DNA from: Streptomyces sp. NBC_00370
GTDB lineage: Bacteria > Actinomycetota > Actinomycetes > Streptomycetales > Streptomycetaceae
DNA: 64,000 bases
Direction: 5' to 3'
NCBI RefSeq assembly: GCF_036084755.1
Contig: NZ_CP107968.1
Span: 4,836,001-4,900,000, forward strand
Below the pieces are notes generated by a model. The model had not been told where the DNA came from. It made no database searches and saw only the letters and a list, made by a program, of their open reading frames with translations. Position numbers and translations under genes: made by a program. Of this stretch, positions 16,517 through 25,046 are shown piece after piece (positions within the stretch are counted from its first letter, which is position 1; every line of letters starts with the position of its first letter).

Positions 16517-16885
16517 TCAGGCGGTGGGTTCGAGCACCACGGCCGTGCCGTACGCGCACACCTCGGTGCCGACGTCGGCCGCCTCGGTCACGTCGAACCG
16601 CATCATCAGGACGGCGTTCCCGCCGCGCGACCTGGCCTGCTCGACGAGCCGTTCCATCGCCTGGTTACGGGTCTCCACGAGGGTCTTCGTCAGCCCCTTC
16701 AGTTCGCCACCGACCAGGGACTTCAGCCCGGCGCCGAACTGGCTGCCGACGTTCCGGGAGCGGACGGTCAGGCCGAAGACCTCACCGATCACCTGCCGGA
16801 CCTGGTAGCCGGGCACGTCGTTCGTGGTGACGACGAGGACGTCGTCGCCGGTACCCTGGCCGCCGCCGTATTCTTCCGTTCCCAT
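16517..16885 (-). CDS. YbjQ (UPF0145) family protein
   Basis: A 122-residue protein of the YbjQ/DUF74 family, a small pentameric fold sometimes called heavy-metal-binding domain; its molecular role is not established. Family marks are VVTTNDVPGYQVRQVIGEVFG at the N-terminus, the arginine-rich LVETRNQAMERLVEQA helix, and GGNAVLMMRFDVTE. ATG at 16885 has GAGAGGGA at good spacing. It is divergent from the DedA gene and ends in a strong hairpin. Confidence 0.85.
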   Translation of the reverse strand: MGTEEYGGGQGTGDDVLVVTTNDVPGYQVRQVIGEVFGLTVRSRNVGSQFGAGLKSLVGGELKGLTKTLVETRNQAMERLVEQARSRGGNAVLMMRFDVTEAADVGTEVCAYGTAVVLEPTA

Positions 16886-17055
16886 GTGCCGTCCCTCTCT
16901 CCGAACTCTCCCTGGTTGCACCTTCGTACTCGTCTGCCCCGCCCGCACCCCGGCAGACGGGTGGAACCGCAGGAGCCCGGCGGACGTTGATAGCTTTGGG
17001 CGGCCGACAACGCCGATTCGACGATCGACCGACACGACACAGGAGTCCCGAACCC

Positions 17056-17787
17056 GTGACCACCATTGCGCTCGGACCCAGCTGGCTGGACCCGGACCAG
17101 CTGATCGGGACCTTCGGTCTCCTCGGCGTCCTGGTGGTGGTCTTCGCCGAGTCGGGCCTGCTCATCGGGTTCTTCCTGCCGGGCGACTCGCTGCTGTTCA
17201 CCGCCGGACTGCTGGTCACGGCCGGTTCCCTGGACCAGCCGCTGTGGCTCGTCTGCACCCTGGTCGCCGTCGCGGCGATCGTCGGTGACCAGGTCGGCTA
17301 TCTCTTCGGCCGCAAGGTGGGCCCCTCGCTCTTCCGGCGGCCCGACTCCAAGATCTTCAAGCAGGAGAACGTCGAGAAGGCGCACGAGTTCTTCGAGAAG
17401 TACGGCCCGAAGTCGCTGGTCCTGGCCCGGTTCGTGCCCGTGATCCGTACGTTCACGCCGATCATCGCCGGCGTCAGCAAGATGAACTACCGCTCGTTCA
17501 TCACGTTCAACATCATCGGCGGCACGCTGTGGGGCGCCGGGGTCACGCTGCTGGGCGCGGCGCTCGGCAAGGTCGACTTCGTCAACGCGCACATCGAGCT
17601 GATCCTGGTCGCCATCGTGCTGGTCTCCGTGGTGCCGATCGCGATCGAGTACCTGCGGGCCCGTTCGAAGTCCAAGAAGGCCGCGGCCCAGGCGCCGCAG
17701 CAGCCCGCCGGTACGGCGGGCCGTGACGGCGCGCCGGGCCCCGAGGCGCCGGGCACCGGTGGCCGCAGGCGCCACGCCAAGAACTGA
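17056..17787 (+). CDS. DedA family membrane protein
   Basis: A 243-residue integral membrane protein. DedA/VTT hallmarks are FAESGLLIGFFLPGDSLLF, GDQVGYLFGRKVG and FVPVIRTFTPIIAGVSKM with its conserved Arg. Family members are implicated in lipid-carrier or phospholipid recycling and membrane homeostasis. The C-terminus is a basic, Ala/Pro/Gly-rich tail ending in GRRRHAKN. GTG at 17056 was chosen because CAGGAG precedes it. Its neighbours are unrelated; the exporter gene converges with it 26 bp away. Confidence 0.88.
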   Translation: MTTIALGPSWLDPDQLIGTFGLLGVLVVVFAESGLLIGFFLPGDSLLFTAGLLVTAGSLDQPLWLVCTLVAVAAIVGDQVGYLFGRKVGPSLFRRPDSKIFKQENVEKAHEFFEKYGPKSLVLARFVPVIRTFTPIIAGVSKMNYRSFITFNIIGGTLWGAGVTLLGAALGKVDFVNAHIELILVAIVLVSVVPIAIEYLRARSKSKKAAAQAPQQPAGTAGRDGAPGPEAPGTGGRRRHAKN

Positions 17788-17813
17788 CGCGGGCACCCGC
17801 ACAGCGGGCGGGG

Positions 17814-19490
17814 TCAGAACCCGCGCGTCCGTTTGGCCGCGCGGCGCCCCGAGGTGCGGCCCCCGCCCGGCACCCGCAGGAACAGCCGGGAGATCTCCCC
17901 ACCGAGGTTGACCCCGATCGCGATGGCCAGGGCCAGCGCCACCGCCTTCGACAGCGAGGCGAGCCCCTTGTCCAGGTCGTTCTGGGCGATGCCGAGGAGC
18001 CCGAAGTACGTCGCGGAACCGGGCAGCAGCGGACCGATCGCCGCGGTCACGTACGGCAGCGCCGAAGCGAACTGGTAGCGGGACAGCAGCTGCCCGAACA
18101 GGCCGACCAGCCCGGCGGCCACCGCCGTCGCCGCGACCGGCGAGATGTGGCCCACGTCGTGCATCGCCGCGTACACCACCCACGCCACCCCGCCGTTGAG
18201 CGAGACCAGCAGCACGGTCGACCGCTCCTGCTGGAGCAGGATCGCGAAGGCGAAGCTCAGCGCCACCGACACCAGGATCTGCAGCAGCGGGCGGGGATGG
18301 GTGTGGATCGACGAGTCCGGGTTCAGCTCGGCGCCCAGCTGCACGCCGAGATAGAGCACGAGCAGCACCCCGATGACGATCGCGATGAAGAAGTACATGA
18401 CTTCCAGCAGTCGCGCCGACGCGGTGATGTAGTAACCCGTCAGGCCGTCCTGCACGCCAGCGACCAGGGCCCGTCCCGGCAGCAGGGCGAACAGCCCACC
18501 GGTGACGACGGCCGACGGCCTGATGTCCCAGTGCTCGGCGGAACTGAGCAGGGTCAGCGCCACCCCCATCGCCGCCGGCGGCATCGCCGCGATCACGAAC
18601 TGGTAGAACTCCGGCAGCCCGCGCCCCGCGCACAGCCAGGCCAGCCGGTCGCCGAGCATCGCGCAGAGCGCAGCCGCGACGAAGACCACCAGGTCACCGC
18701 CGACCAGCACGGAGGCGGAGCCCGCCAGCACCCCGCTCGCCACCGTCAGCGCCCAGCCGGGGTACGGGTGCCGGTTACGCCGGATCTCGGCGAGCCGCCG
18801 GTACGCCTCCTCCAGCGTGACGTCCGTCGACTCGGTGGTGATGTCGTCGATGAGCGTGTAGACGGCCGCGAGCCGCGTGTAGTCGGTGCCCCTGCGCCGT
18901 ACGGTCCGACTGGCCGTCACCGGGTCCTCGACCAGGGACGGCTGATGGGAGATCGACAGCAGCGTGAACGTGACGGTCGGCTCGCAGCGGTCGAGTCCGT
19001 ACGCCCGGCTGACGCCGAACATCGCCGTCTCGACGTCCTCCGCGCCCTCACCGCCCGCCAGCAGCAGCTCCCCGATACGCAGCGTCAGGTCCAGCACGCG
19101 CGGTACGGCGGGCCCCGCGTCGTCGTGCCGCTGCACCGGCTCCGGTACGGGCCGCTCGCCGACCGGCATCCGCAGCAGGGTGCGCATCTGGTCCTGCCAG
19201 GGCGCCTCCTTGACTATGCGGACCATCGGGATGCCCTCGGCCGGGGTGAAGGCGGGCGGCGACTGCCGGACCCCGTACGAGGCGGGCAGCCCCGGGGGAG
19301 TGTCGAAGGCGGAGCCCTCGCTGCCGGCCGGCTGCTCGGTGTTCAGCCCTTCGGGCAGCGCGAATTCGGAGGTGGGGCGGTCGTCGTCGGGGACCGGCGG
19401 CTGTTCCACCCCGAAGGGTGGGGTGAAGGCGCTGTGTGCCTCGTCCGACTGAGGTTTCCGGTCCTCCGGACCGTCCGGCTCGGCCACCAC
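17814..19490 (-). CDS. Threonine/serine exporter family protein (ThrE-like, fused halves)
   Basis: A 558-residue protein with a Pro-rich cytoplasmic N-terminus of about 130 residues, then the ThrE domain (LLLAGGEGAEDVETAMFGVSRAYGLDRCEP) with about five helices, and the second DUF3815-type half with about five more (SALPYVTAAIGPLLPGSATYFGLL). C. glutamicum ThrE exports L-threonine and L-serine by proton exchange; the substrate here is inferred from family. GTG at 19490 starts the frame. The tail (GRRAAKRTRGF) is basic and cytoplasmic. It is convergent with DedA and follows the ppa terminator. Confidence 0.85.
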   Translation of the reverse strand: MVAEPDGPEDRKPQSDEAHSAFTPPFGVEQPPVPDDDRPTSEFALPEGLNTEQPAGSEGSAFDTPPGLPASYGVRQSPPAFTPAEGIPMVRIVKEAPWQDQMRTLLRMPVGERPVPEPVQRHDDAGPAVPRVLDLTLRIGELLLAGGEGAEDVETAMFGVSRAYGLDRCEPTVTFTLLSISHQPSLVEDPVTASRTVRRRGTDYTRLAAVYTLIDDITTESTDVTLEEAYRRLAEIRRNRHPYPGWALTVASGVLAGSASVLVGGDLVVFVAAALCAMLGDRLAWLCAGRGLPEFYQFVIAAMPPAAMGVALTLLSSAEHWDIRPSAVVTGGLFALLPGRALVAGVQDGLTGYYITASARLLEVMYFFIAIVIGVLLVLYLGVQLGAELNPDSSIHTHPRPLLQILVSVALSFAFAILLQQERSTVLLVSLNGGVAWVVYAAMHDVGHISPVAATAVAAGLVGLFGQLLSRYQFASALPYVTAAIGPLLPGSATYFGLLGIAQNDLDKGLASLSKAVALALAIAIGVNLGGEISRLFLRVPGGGRTSGRRAAKRTRGF

Positions 19491-19584
19491 TTAGCTTCCA
19501 CACGTCCTCTCGTCGCCCGTCCTGTCACACCTGTCCCCGCCCGCGTCTGCCCAGTATGGGCACGGTCATGGGCCGCCACACGCC

Positions 19585-19620
19585 GACGGGCGGCACCCCC
19601 CGGAGGGTGTGCCGCCCGTC
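19585..19620 (-). terminator. Hairpin terminator after ppa
   Basis: A 12-bp perfect stem, GACGGGCGGCAC with GTGCCGCCCGTC, with a further inner ACCC/GGGT pairing. It starts 23 bp beyond the ppa stop on the minus strand. Confidence 0.8.
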
Positions 19621-19643
19621 GTGGCGCTCAACTCGCGCGTACG

Positions 19644-20144
19644 TCAGTGCTGGTGCGTGCCGCCCTGCGCCTGGAGGCGCTTGTACGAGTTCTCGATCTC
19701 GGCCTCGGCCTCGGCGCGGCCGACCCAGTCGGCGCCCTCGACGGACTTGCCGGGCTCCAGGTCCTTGTAGACCTCGAAGAAGTGCTGGATCTCCAGCCGG
19801 TCGAACTCCGACACGTGGTGGATGTCCCGCAGGTGCTCGACGCGGGGGTCGGAGGCCGGGACGCACAGCAGCTTGTCGTCGCCGCCCGCCTCGTCCGTCA
19901 TCCGGAACATGCCCACGGCGCGGCACTTGATGAGGCAGCCGGGGAACGTCGGCTCGTCCAGGATGACCAGCGCGTCCAGCGGGTCGCCGTCCTCGCCGAG
20001 GGTGTTCTCGACGAAGCCGTAGTCGGCCGGGTAGCTCGTCGAGGTGAAGAGACGACGGTCAAGGCGGATGCGACCGGTCTCGTGGTCCACCTCGTACTTG
20101 TTCCGCGATCCCTTGGGGATCTCGATGGTGACGTCGAACTCCAC
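19644..20144 (-). CDS. ppa: Inorganic pyrophosphatase
   Basis: A 166-residue family I soluble pyrophosphatase that hydrolyses PPi to drive biosynthesis. Metal and substrate residues are visible: IPKGSRNKYEVD near the N-terminus, the DYGFVENT strand and the GDPLDALVI aspartate signature at about 60-70. GTG at 20144 is chosen over ATG at 20159 because GGAGGAG lies 6 nt before the GTG and the protein then begins MEFDVTIEIPKGS like its relatives. It is divergent from dacB. Confidence 0.95.
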   Translation of the reverse strand: MEFDVTIEIPKGSRNKYEVDHETGRIRLDRRLFTSTSYPADYGFVENTLGEDGDPLDALVILDEPTFPGCLIKCRAVGMFRMTDEAGGDDKLLCVPASDPRVEHLRDIHHVSEFDRLEIQHFFEVYKDLEPGKSVEGADWVGRAEAEAEIENSYKRLQAQGGTHQH

Positions 20145-20320
20145 GGGTGGCTCCTCCATGATCAACACATCTGTCCGGTGATGGTGTGCCCGCACGCGGA
20201 GGAGGCCCCCCGGATCGCCGCCTGACAGGCCGCATGGGCAGGGGTGCCATGCTCGCGGCAAGGCGCAGTGGTTAAGTGTCCCCCACGCAGCAGTGTGATC
20301 GCGAAAGGGGCTGGTCAGCC

Positions 20321-21754
20321 GTGCTTGAGCCGAAAGTGTGGCAGATCACGGCAGGTTCCGTGGTCGTCGGGCTGCTGGTTGCGGCCGGTGCGGTGGCGGC
20401 GGCCGGCCCCTGGGACAACGGTCAGCGTAAGGCCGAGCGGCAGTGGGCGGTCGCCCAGGGCCGTACGGGTGGCGCACATCACCAGGTGCGCCCGGCGCCT
20501 GGAGCCGCTCGGGAACCCGCGCCGGCACCCAGCGCGGGCGCCGTCCTGGCCGCGCTGGGCGGGTCGGGGCAGGGGTCCGGCCTGGCGGCCGAGAAGACGC
20601 CGGCGAGCGTGCCGAGGACCATCGCCCGCAAGCTCGACCCGCTCTTCGCCGACCCCGCGCTCGGCTCCCGGCACACCGGGGTCGTGGTCGACGTGGCGAC
20701 CGGCAAGCAGCTCTACGCGAAGGGCGCCGCGGTCCCGATGACGCCCGCGTCGACCGTGAAGCTCGCGACGATGACCGCCGCCCTGTCCGCGCTCGGTCCC
20801 GACCACCGCATCGCGACCACCGTCGTCGCGGGCTCCGACGGGCGGAAGGTGACGCTGGTCGGCGGCGGCGACGCCACCCTCGACGCCAAGGGGCTCGCGG
20901 CGCTCGCCGACCAGACGGCGAAGGCCCTGCGGACCCGCGGCGTCAAGAAGGTCCACCTGGGCTTCGACACGTCCCTCTACTCGGGGCCGCGCCAGCACCC
21001 CATCGGCCCCAACGACAACATCGCCCCCGTCGTCGCGCTGATGAGCAACGAAGGCCGCCTCGACAGGTCCACCACCGGGCCCGCGCCGCGCAGCGGCGAC
21101 CCCGCGGGCGCCGCCGCCCGGGAGTTCGCCGCGCTGCTGCGCGACCGGGGCATCGGTACGACGGCGCCGCCGCGCCCCGAGCGGGCGGCCAAGGACGCCG
21201 AGCGCGTCGCCAGGATCTGGTCGGCGCCGCTCTCGGCCCTTGTCGAGCGGGCACTGACCCAGAGCGACAACGACATCGCGGAGTCCCTGGCCCGGCAGAC
21301 CGCCGTCGCCGCCGACGAGCCCGCCAGCTTCGCGGGCGCCGGGCGGGCCGTGCTGGCCCGGCTGAAGAAGCTGAAGCTGCCGCTCACCGGTGCGCGGCTC
21401 TCCGACGGCAGCGGGCTCAGCCGCCAGGACAAGGTCAGCGCGTCCCTGCTCACCGCACTGCTCGTACGGGACGGCGACCAGCAGTCCCCTGAGCTGCGCC
21501 CCGTGCTCACCGGGCTGCCCATCGCCGGGTTCAGCGGCACCCTGCGGGCCCGGTTCGCGGACGCGGCGCCGGCCGCCGGGCTGATCCGCGCCAAGACCGG
21601 CACCCTCACCGGCGTGAACACGCTCGCGGGCACGGTCGTCGACGCGGACGGCCGACTGCTGGCCTTCGCCTTCATGGCGGGCTCGACCCCGGGCCCCGAC
21701 GCGGCGCAGAAGGCCCTCGACCGGCTCGCCGCCACCCTCGTACCGACCGCCTGA
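20321..21754 (+). CDS. dacB: D-alanyl-D-alanine carboxypeptidase/endopeptidase (PBP4 type, DacB)
   Basis: A 477-residue class C penicillin-binding protein trimming peptidoglycan cross-links. An N-terminal membrane anchor or signal spans about residues 8-30. The catalytic motifs are STVK (Ser about 144), SDN in LTQSDNDIAESL, and KTGT. A large insert between the first two motifs (about 170 residues) is typical of PBP4/DacB. GTG at 20321 follows AAAGGGG. It is divergent from ppa and followed by a strong terminator. Confidence 0.9.
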   Translation: MLEPKVWQITAGSVVVGLLVAAGAVAAAGPWDNGQRKAERQWAVAQGRTGGAHHQVRPAPGAAREPAPAPSAGAVLAALGGSGQGSGLAAEKTPASVPRTIARKLDPLFADPALGSRHTGVVVDVATGKQLYAKGAAVPMTPASTVKLATMTAALSALGPDHRIATTVVAGSDGRKVTLVGGGDATLDAKGLAALADQTAKALRTRGVKKVHLGFDTSLYSGPRQHPIGPNDNIAPVVALMSNEGRLDRSTTGPAPRSGDPAGAAAREFAALLRDRGIGTTAPPRPERAAKDAERVARIWSAPLSALVERALTQSDNDIAESLARQTAVAADEPASFAGAGRAVLARLKKLKLPLTGARLSDGSGLSRQDKVSASLLTALLVRDGDQQSPELRPVLTGLPIAGFSGTLRARFADAAPAAGLIRAKTGTLTGVNTLAGTVVDADGRLLAFAFMAGSTPGPDAAQKALDRLAATLVPTA

Positions 21755-21768
21755 CCGCCCGCGCGTCG

Positions 21769-21803
21769 TCCCCCACGTCTCCCCTAGGGGGACACGTGGG
21801 GGA
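21769..21803 (+). terminator. Hairpin terminator after dacB
   Basis: A 10-bp outer stem (TCCCCCACGT with ACGTGGGGGA) stacks on an inner 5-bp TCCCC/GGGGA stem with a TAG loop, 15 bp after the dacB stop. Confidence 0.8.
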
Positions 21804-21859
21804 AGAACCGGGCCACCGACACCTCACCGCATTCCGCGCGGACAACGTACGGTTGACGC

Positions 21860-23011
21860 ATGACGAGCATCGGTGGTGCCGAGATGGTCGACTGGAATCT
21901 CGCGGTGGCGACCGCGACCCGCCTCGTGCGGCCGGGTCCCGAGGTGAGCCGCGAGGAAGCGCGCGAGATCGTCGCGGAACTGCGGCGGCACGCGAAGTCC
22001 GCGGAGGAGCACGTCCGCGCGTACACGCGGATGATCCCCGAAGGAACGGAACCGGTGGACACCCCGGTCCTGGTCGTCGACAGGGCCGGCTGGGTGAAGG
22101 CCAACGTCGCCGGGTTCCGCGAGCTGCTGAAGCCCCTGCTGGAGAAGATGCAGGAGCGCAGGCAGAGCAGCAGCGGTCCGGGGGCCGCCGTCTTCGGCGC
22201 GGTCGGCGGCAAGGTCACCGGCGTCGAGCTGGGCATGCTGCTGTCGTTCATGGCGTCCCGGGTGCTCGGCCAGTACGAGACCTTCGCCCCCGACACCCGC
22301 GACCTGCCGTCGGCGGGCGGCGGCGGCCGGCTGCTGCTCGTCGCCCCCAACATCGTCCACGTCGAGCGTGAACTGGACGTCGACCCGCATGACTTCAGGC
22401 TCTGGGTCACCCTCCACGAGGAGACCCACCGCACCCAGTTCACCGGTGTGCCGTGGCTGCGGGACCACCTGGAGGGCGAGATCCAGTCGTTCCTCCGCGA
22501 GACCGACGTCGACCCCATGACGATTCTGGAGCGGCTGAGGGAAGCCGCCCAGTCGCTCGGCGGCAACCGCTCGGAGAGCGCGGCCGAAGGCGCGGCCGAG
22601 GACGACGACGAGGGCCGTTCCATCGTCGAACTGGTGCAGACCCCGGGCCAGCGCGAGGTGCTCGGCAGGATCACCGCCGTCATGTCCCTGCTCGAAGGCC
22701 ACGCCGACTACGTGATGGACGGCGTGGGCCCGCAGGTCGTGCCGTCCGTCGCCGAGATCCGCGAGAAGTTCCAGCAGCGCAGGGCCAGCGGCGCGAGCCG
22801 GCTCGACCAGGCGCTGCGCAAGCTGCTCGGCCTCGACGCCAAGCTGCGCCAGTACCGCGACGGCGAGCGTTTCGTCCGGGCCGTGGTGGAAGAGGTCGGG
22901 ATGGACGGCTTCAACCGGGTATGGACCTCGCCGAACACGCTCCCCACCAAGGCGGAGATCGCCAAACCGGCGGACTGGGTCGCGCGCGTGCACCGCAAGG
23001 CCGATTCCTGA
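21860..23011 (+). CDS. Zincin-like metalloprotease (DUF2342, F420-biosynthesis-associated family)
   Basis: A 383-residue protein of the zincin_2/DUF2342 family, often annotated as zinc-dependent metalloprotease or coenzyme F420 biosynthesis-associated protein; neither role is proven. The zinc motif is HEETH (about residue 190) in LWVTLHEETHRTQF, followed by WLRDHLEGEI, and a later EGHADYVMDG. It has no signal peptide, so it is cytoplasmic. ATG at 21860. It precedes tilS by about 200 bp in the same direction. The ppa-dacB-DUF2342-tilS-hpt-ftsH order is a conserved actinobacterial neighbourhood. Confidence 0.85.
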   Translation: MTSIGGAEMVDWNLAVATATRLVRPGPEVSREEAREIVAELRRHAKSAEEHVRAYTRMIPEGTEPVDTPVLVVDRAGWVKANVAGFRELLKPLLEKMQERRQSSSGPGAAVFGAVGGKVTGVELGMLLSFMASRVLGQYETFAPDTRDLPSAGGGGRLLLVAPNIVHVERELDVDPHDFRLWVTLHEETHRTQFTGVPWLRDHLEGEIQSFLRETDVDPMTILERLREAAQSLGGNRSESAAEGAAEDDDEGRSIVELVQTPGQREVLGRITAVMSLLEGHADYVMDGVGPQVVPSVAEIREKFQQRRASGASRLDQALRKLLGLDAKLRQYRDGERFVRAVVEEVGMDGFNRVWTSPNTLPTKAEIAKPADWVARVHRKADS

Positions 23012-23213
23012 GCGGGATTCCGGACCGCCGGAAACTGTCCGTAGCGTAAGAACGCCCCAGGTATCACCCATCCGAGGGACCGTAGGTGATGGGTAGGCGT
23101 GCGATGCTCGGGTATCGGCTCGGTTCTGTCACCATCGACGCACTCTGAGTGACGGACATCGTCCCGAATCCGAGCGAGGCACCTCCCGAAAAACATCACG
23201 AAGGGCACCGGAC

Positions 23214-24230
23214 ATGGGTCCCCATCCTGCGGTCGCGGCGATACGCCTGGCGGTTCGCCGCGTACTTCACGACATCCTCACCGACAGCACCCCGGCTTCC
23301 CGCGCCCCCGAGGCGGGACCGCCGCTGGTGCTCGTCGCCTGCTCCGGCGGCGCCGATTCCATGGCGCTCGCCTCCGCCCTCGCCTTCGAGGCCCCCAAGC
23401 TCTCCGTACGCGCCGGCGGTGTCACCGTCGACCACGGCCTGCAGAGCGGCTCCGACCGCCGCGCCGCCGAGGTCGTCGCCCGGCTGGGCGCCATGCGGCT
23501 CGACCCCGTCGAAGCCGTCGCCGTGACCGTCGGCCAGGCCGGCGGCCCCGAGGCAGCGGCGCGGGACGCCCGCTACGCCGCACTCGACCAGGTCGCCGAG
23601 GAACACGGTGCGGCGGCCGTCCTGCTCGGCCACACCCGCGACGACCAGGCGGAAACCGTTCTGCTCGGGCTCGCGCGGGGCTCCGGCACCCGGTCCCTGT
23701 CCGGTATGGCGGCCGTCTCGGGGGCGGCCGGCAGATACCGCCGCCCGTTCCTCACGATCGACCGTCAGACGGCCCGCAAGGCCTGCCTCGTGCAGTCGAT
23801 CCCCGTCTGGGACGACCCGCACAACACCGATCCCGCCTACACCCGCTCCCGGCTGCGCCACGAAGGGCTGCCGGCCCTGGAGAAGGCGCTCGGCAAAGGC
23901 GTCGTCGAGGCCCTGGCCCGTACCGCCCAGCTCTCCCGTGACGACGCCGACGCACTCGACGCCTGGGCCGCCGACGCCGAGGGGACCGTACGGGACGCGG
24001 CGGGGCAGCTGGAGTGCGCCAAGCTGTACGCGCTGCCGCCCGCCGTCCGCCGCCGGGTGCTGCGCAGGGCCGCCATCACAGCGGGCGCCCCCGCGGGTTC
24101 GCTGTTCGCCCGGCACATCGAAGAGGTGGACCGGCTGATCACCGGCTGGCGGGGTCAGGCGGCCATCAACCTGCCCGGCCGCGTCGAGGCCAGACGGCAG
24201 GGTGGCAGACTGGTCATCCGGCAGGGCTGA
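23214..24230 (+). CDS. tilS: tRNA(Ile)-lysidine synthetase
   Basis: A 338-residue ATP-dependent enzyme that converts C34 of the AUA-reading tRNA-Ile to lysidine. The PP-loop motif SGGADSMAL is at about residues 44-52, followed by VDHGLQ and LLGHTRDDQAETVLLGLARGSG. The C-terminal domain is short, as in actinobacterial forms. ATG at 23214 follows AAGGG. The spacing to hpt is 87 bp; tilS-hpt-ftsH is a widely conserved order. Confidence 0.93.
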   Translation: MGPHPAVAAIRLAVRRVLHDILTDSTPASRAPEAGPPLVLVACSGGADSMALASALAFEAPKLSVRAGGVTVDHGLQSGSDRRAAEVVARLGAMRLDPVEAVAVTVGQAGGPEAAARDARYAALDQVAEEHGAAAVLLGHTRDDQAETVLLGLARGSGTRSLSGMAAVSGAAGRYRRPFLTIDRQTARKACLVQSIPVWDDPHNTDPAYTRSRLRHEGLPALEKALGKGVVEALARTAQLSRDDADALDAWAADAEGTVRDAAGQLECAKLYALPPAVRRRVLRRAAITAGAPAGSLFARHIEEVDRLITGWRGQAAINLPGRVEARRQGGRLVIRQG

Positions 24231-24317
24231 AGTGCTGGGACCTGACGGTCTGAAGTTCTCCGGCTGTGTCCACCGGGGCCGCGATCCCGGACCCCGGCCG
24301 ACAACGAAAGTGAAGCG

Positions 24318-24872
24318 GTGGACGACAAGGACCTCGGCAGCGACCTCCAGTCGGTGCTCATCACCAAAGAAGAGATCGACGCGAAGCTGGCCGAGCTGGC
24401 GGCGAAGATCGACGCGGAGTACGCGGGCAAGGACCTGCTCCTCGTCGGGGTGCTCAAGGGCGCCGTGATGGTGATGGCGGACCTGGCACGCGCGCTGTCC
24501 TCCCCCCTGACCATGGACTGGATGGCCGTCTCCTCGTACGGGGCGGGCACCCAGTCCTCCGGTGTCGTCCGGATCCTCAAGGACCTGGACACCGACATCA
24601 AGGGCAGGCATGTCCTGATCGTCGAGGACATCATCGACTCCGGACTGACCCTGTCCTGGCTGCTGTCCAACCTGGGCTCACGGGAGCCGGCCTCGCTGGA
24701 GGTCTGCACCCTGCTGCGTAAGCCGGATGCCGCAAAGGTCGCGATCGATGTGAAATGGATCGGTTTCGACATTCCCAGCGAGTTCGTCGTGGGTTATGGC
24801 CTTGATTACAACGAGAAGTACCGCAACATGCCTTTCGTCGGCACGCTGGCACCCCACGTCTACGGCGGCTGA
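24318..24872 (+). CDS. hpt: Hypoxanthine phosphoribosyltransferase
   Basis: A 184-residue purine salvage enzyme making IMP or GMP from the base and PRPP. The PRPP-binding motif is LIVEDIIDSGLTLSWLL at about 98-114, and the catalytic flexible loop contains the SSYGAGTQSSG segment. The C-terminal FVVGYGLDYNEKYRNMPFVG motif binds the purine. GTG at 24318 has an AAAG-type site. It lies between tilS and ftsH. Confidence 0.94.
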   Translation: MDDKDLGSDLQSVLITKEEIDAKLAELAAKIDAEYAGKDLLLVGVLKGAVMVMADLARALSSPLTMDWMAVSSYGAGTQSSGVVRILKDLDTDIKGRHVLIVEDIIDSGLTLSWLLSNLGSREPASLEVCTLLRKPDAAKVAIDVKWIGFDIPSEFVVGYGLDYNEKYRNMPFVGTLAPHVYGG

Positions 24873-24884
24873 CCGGGGCGGGAA

Positions 24885-24927
24885 CCCCTGCCACCCGCCC
24901 GGCGTTGGAGCAGGGGAAGGCGGGTTT
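24885..24927 (+). promoter_or_regulatory. Two mutually exclusive hairpins between hpt and ftsH
   Basis: CCCCTGC (24885-24891) can pair with GCAGGGG (24910-24916), and ACCCGCC (24893-24899) with GGCGGGT (24919-24925). The two 7-bp stems interleave, so only one forms easily, or they form a loose pseudoknot. The second is followed by TTT like a weak terminator. This could be an attenuator or only the hpt terminator. Confidence 0.4.
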
Positions 24928-25046
24928 GTCGCCGGTCCCGTGCGGTCGCGGGTGACAATGCTGGGGTACCGTCCGAAGAACAGTCTTTTTCTCACAGCAG
25001 CATTTACCTACGGGCAGGAGGGACGGAGCGTCATCGCTCCGTATGG

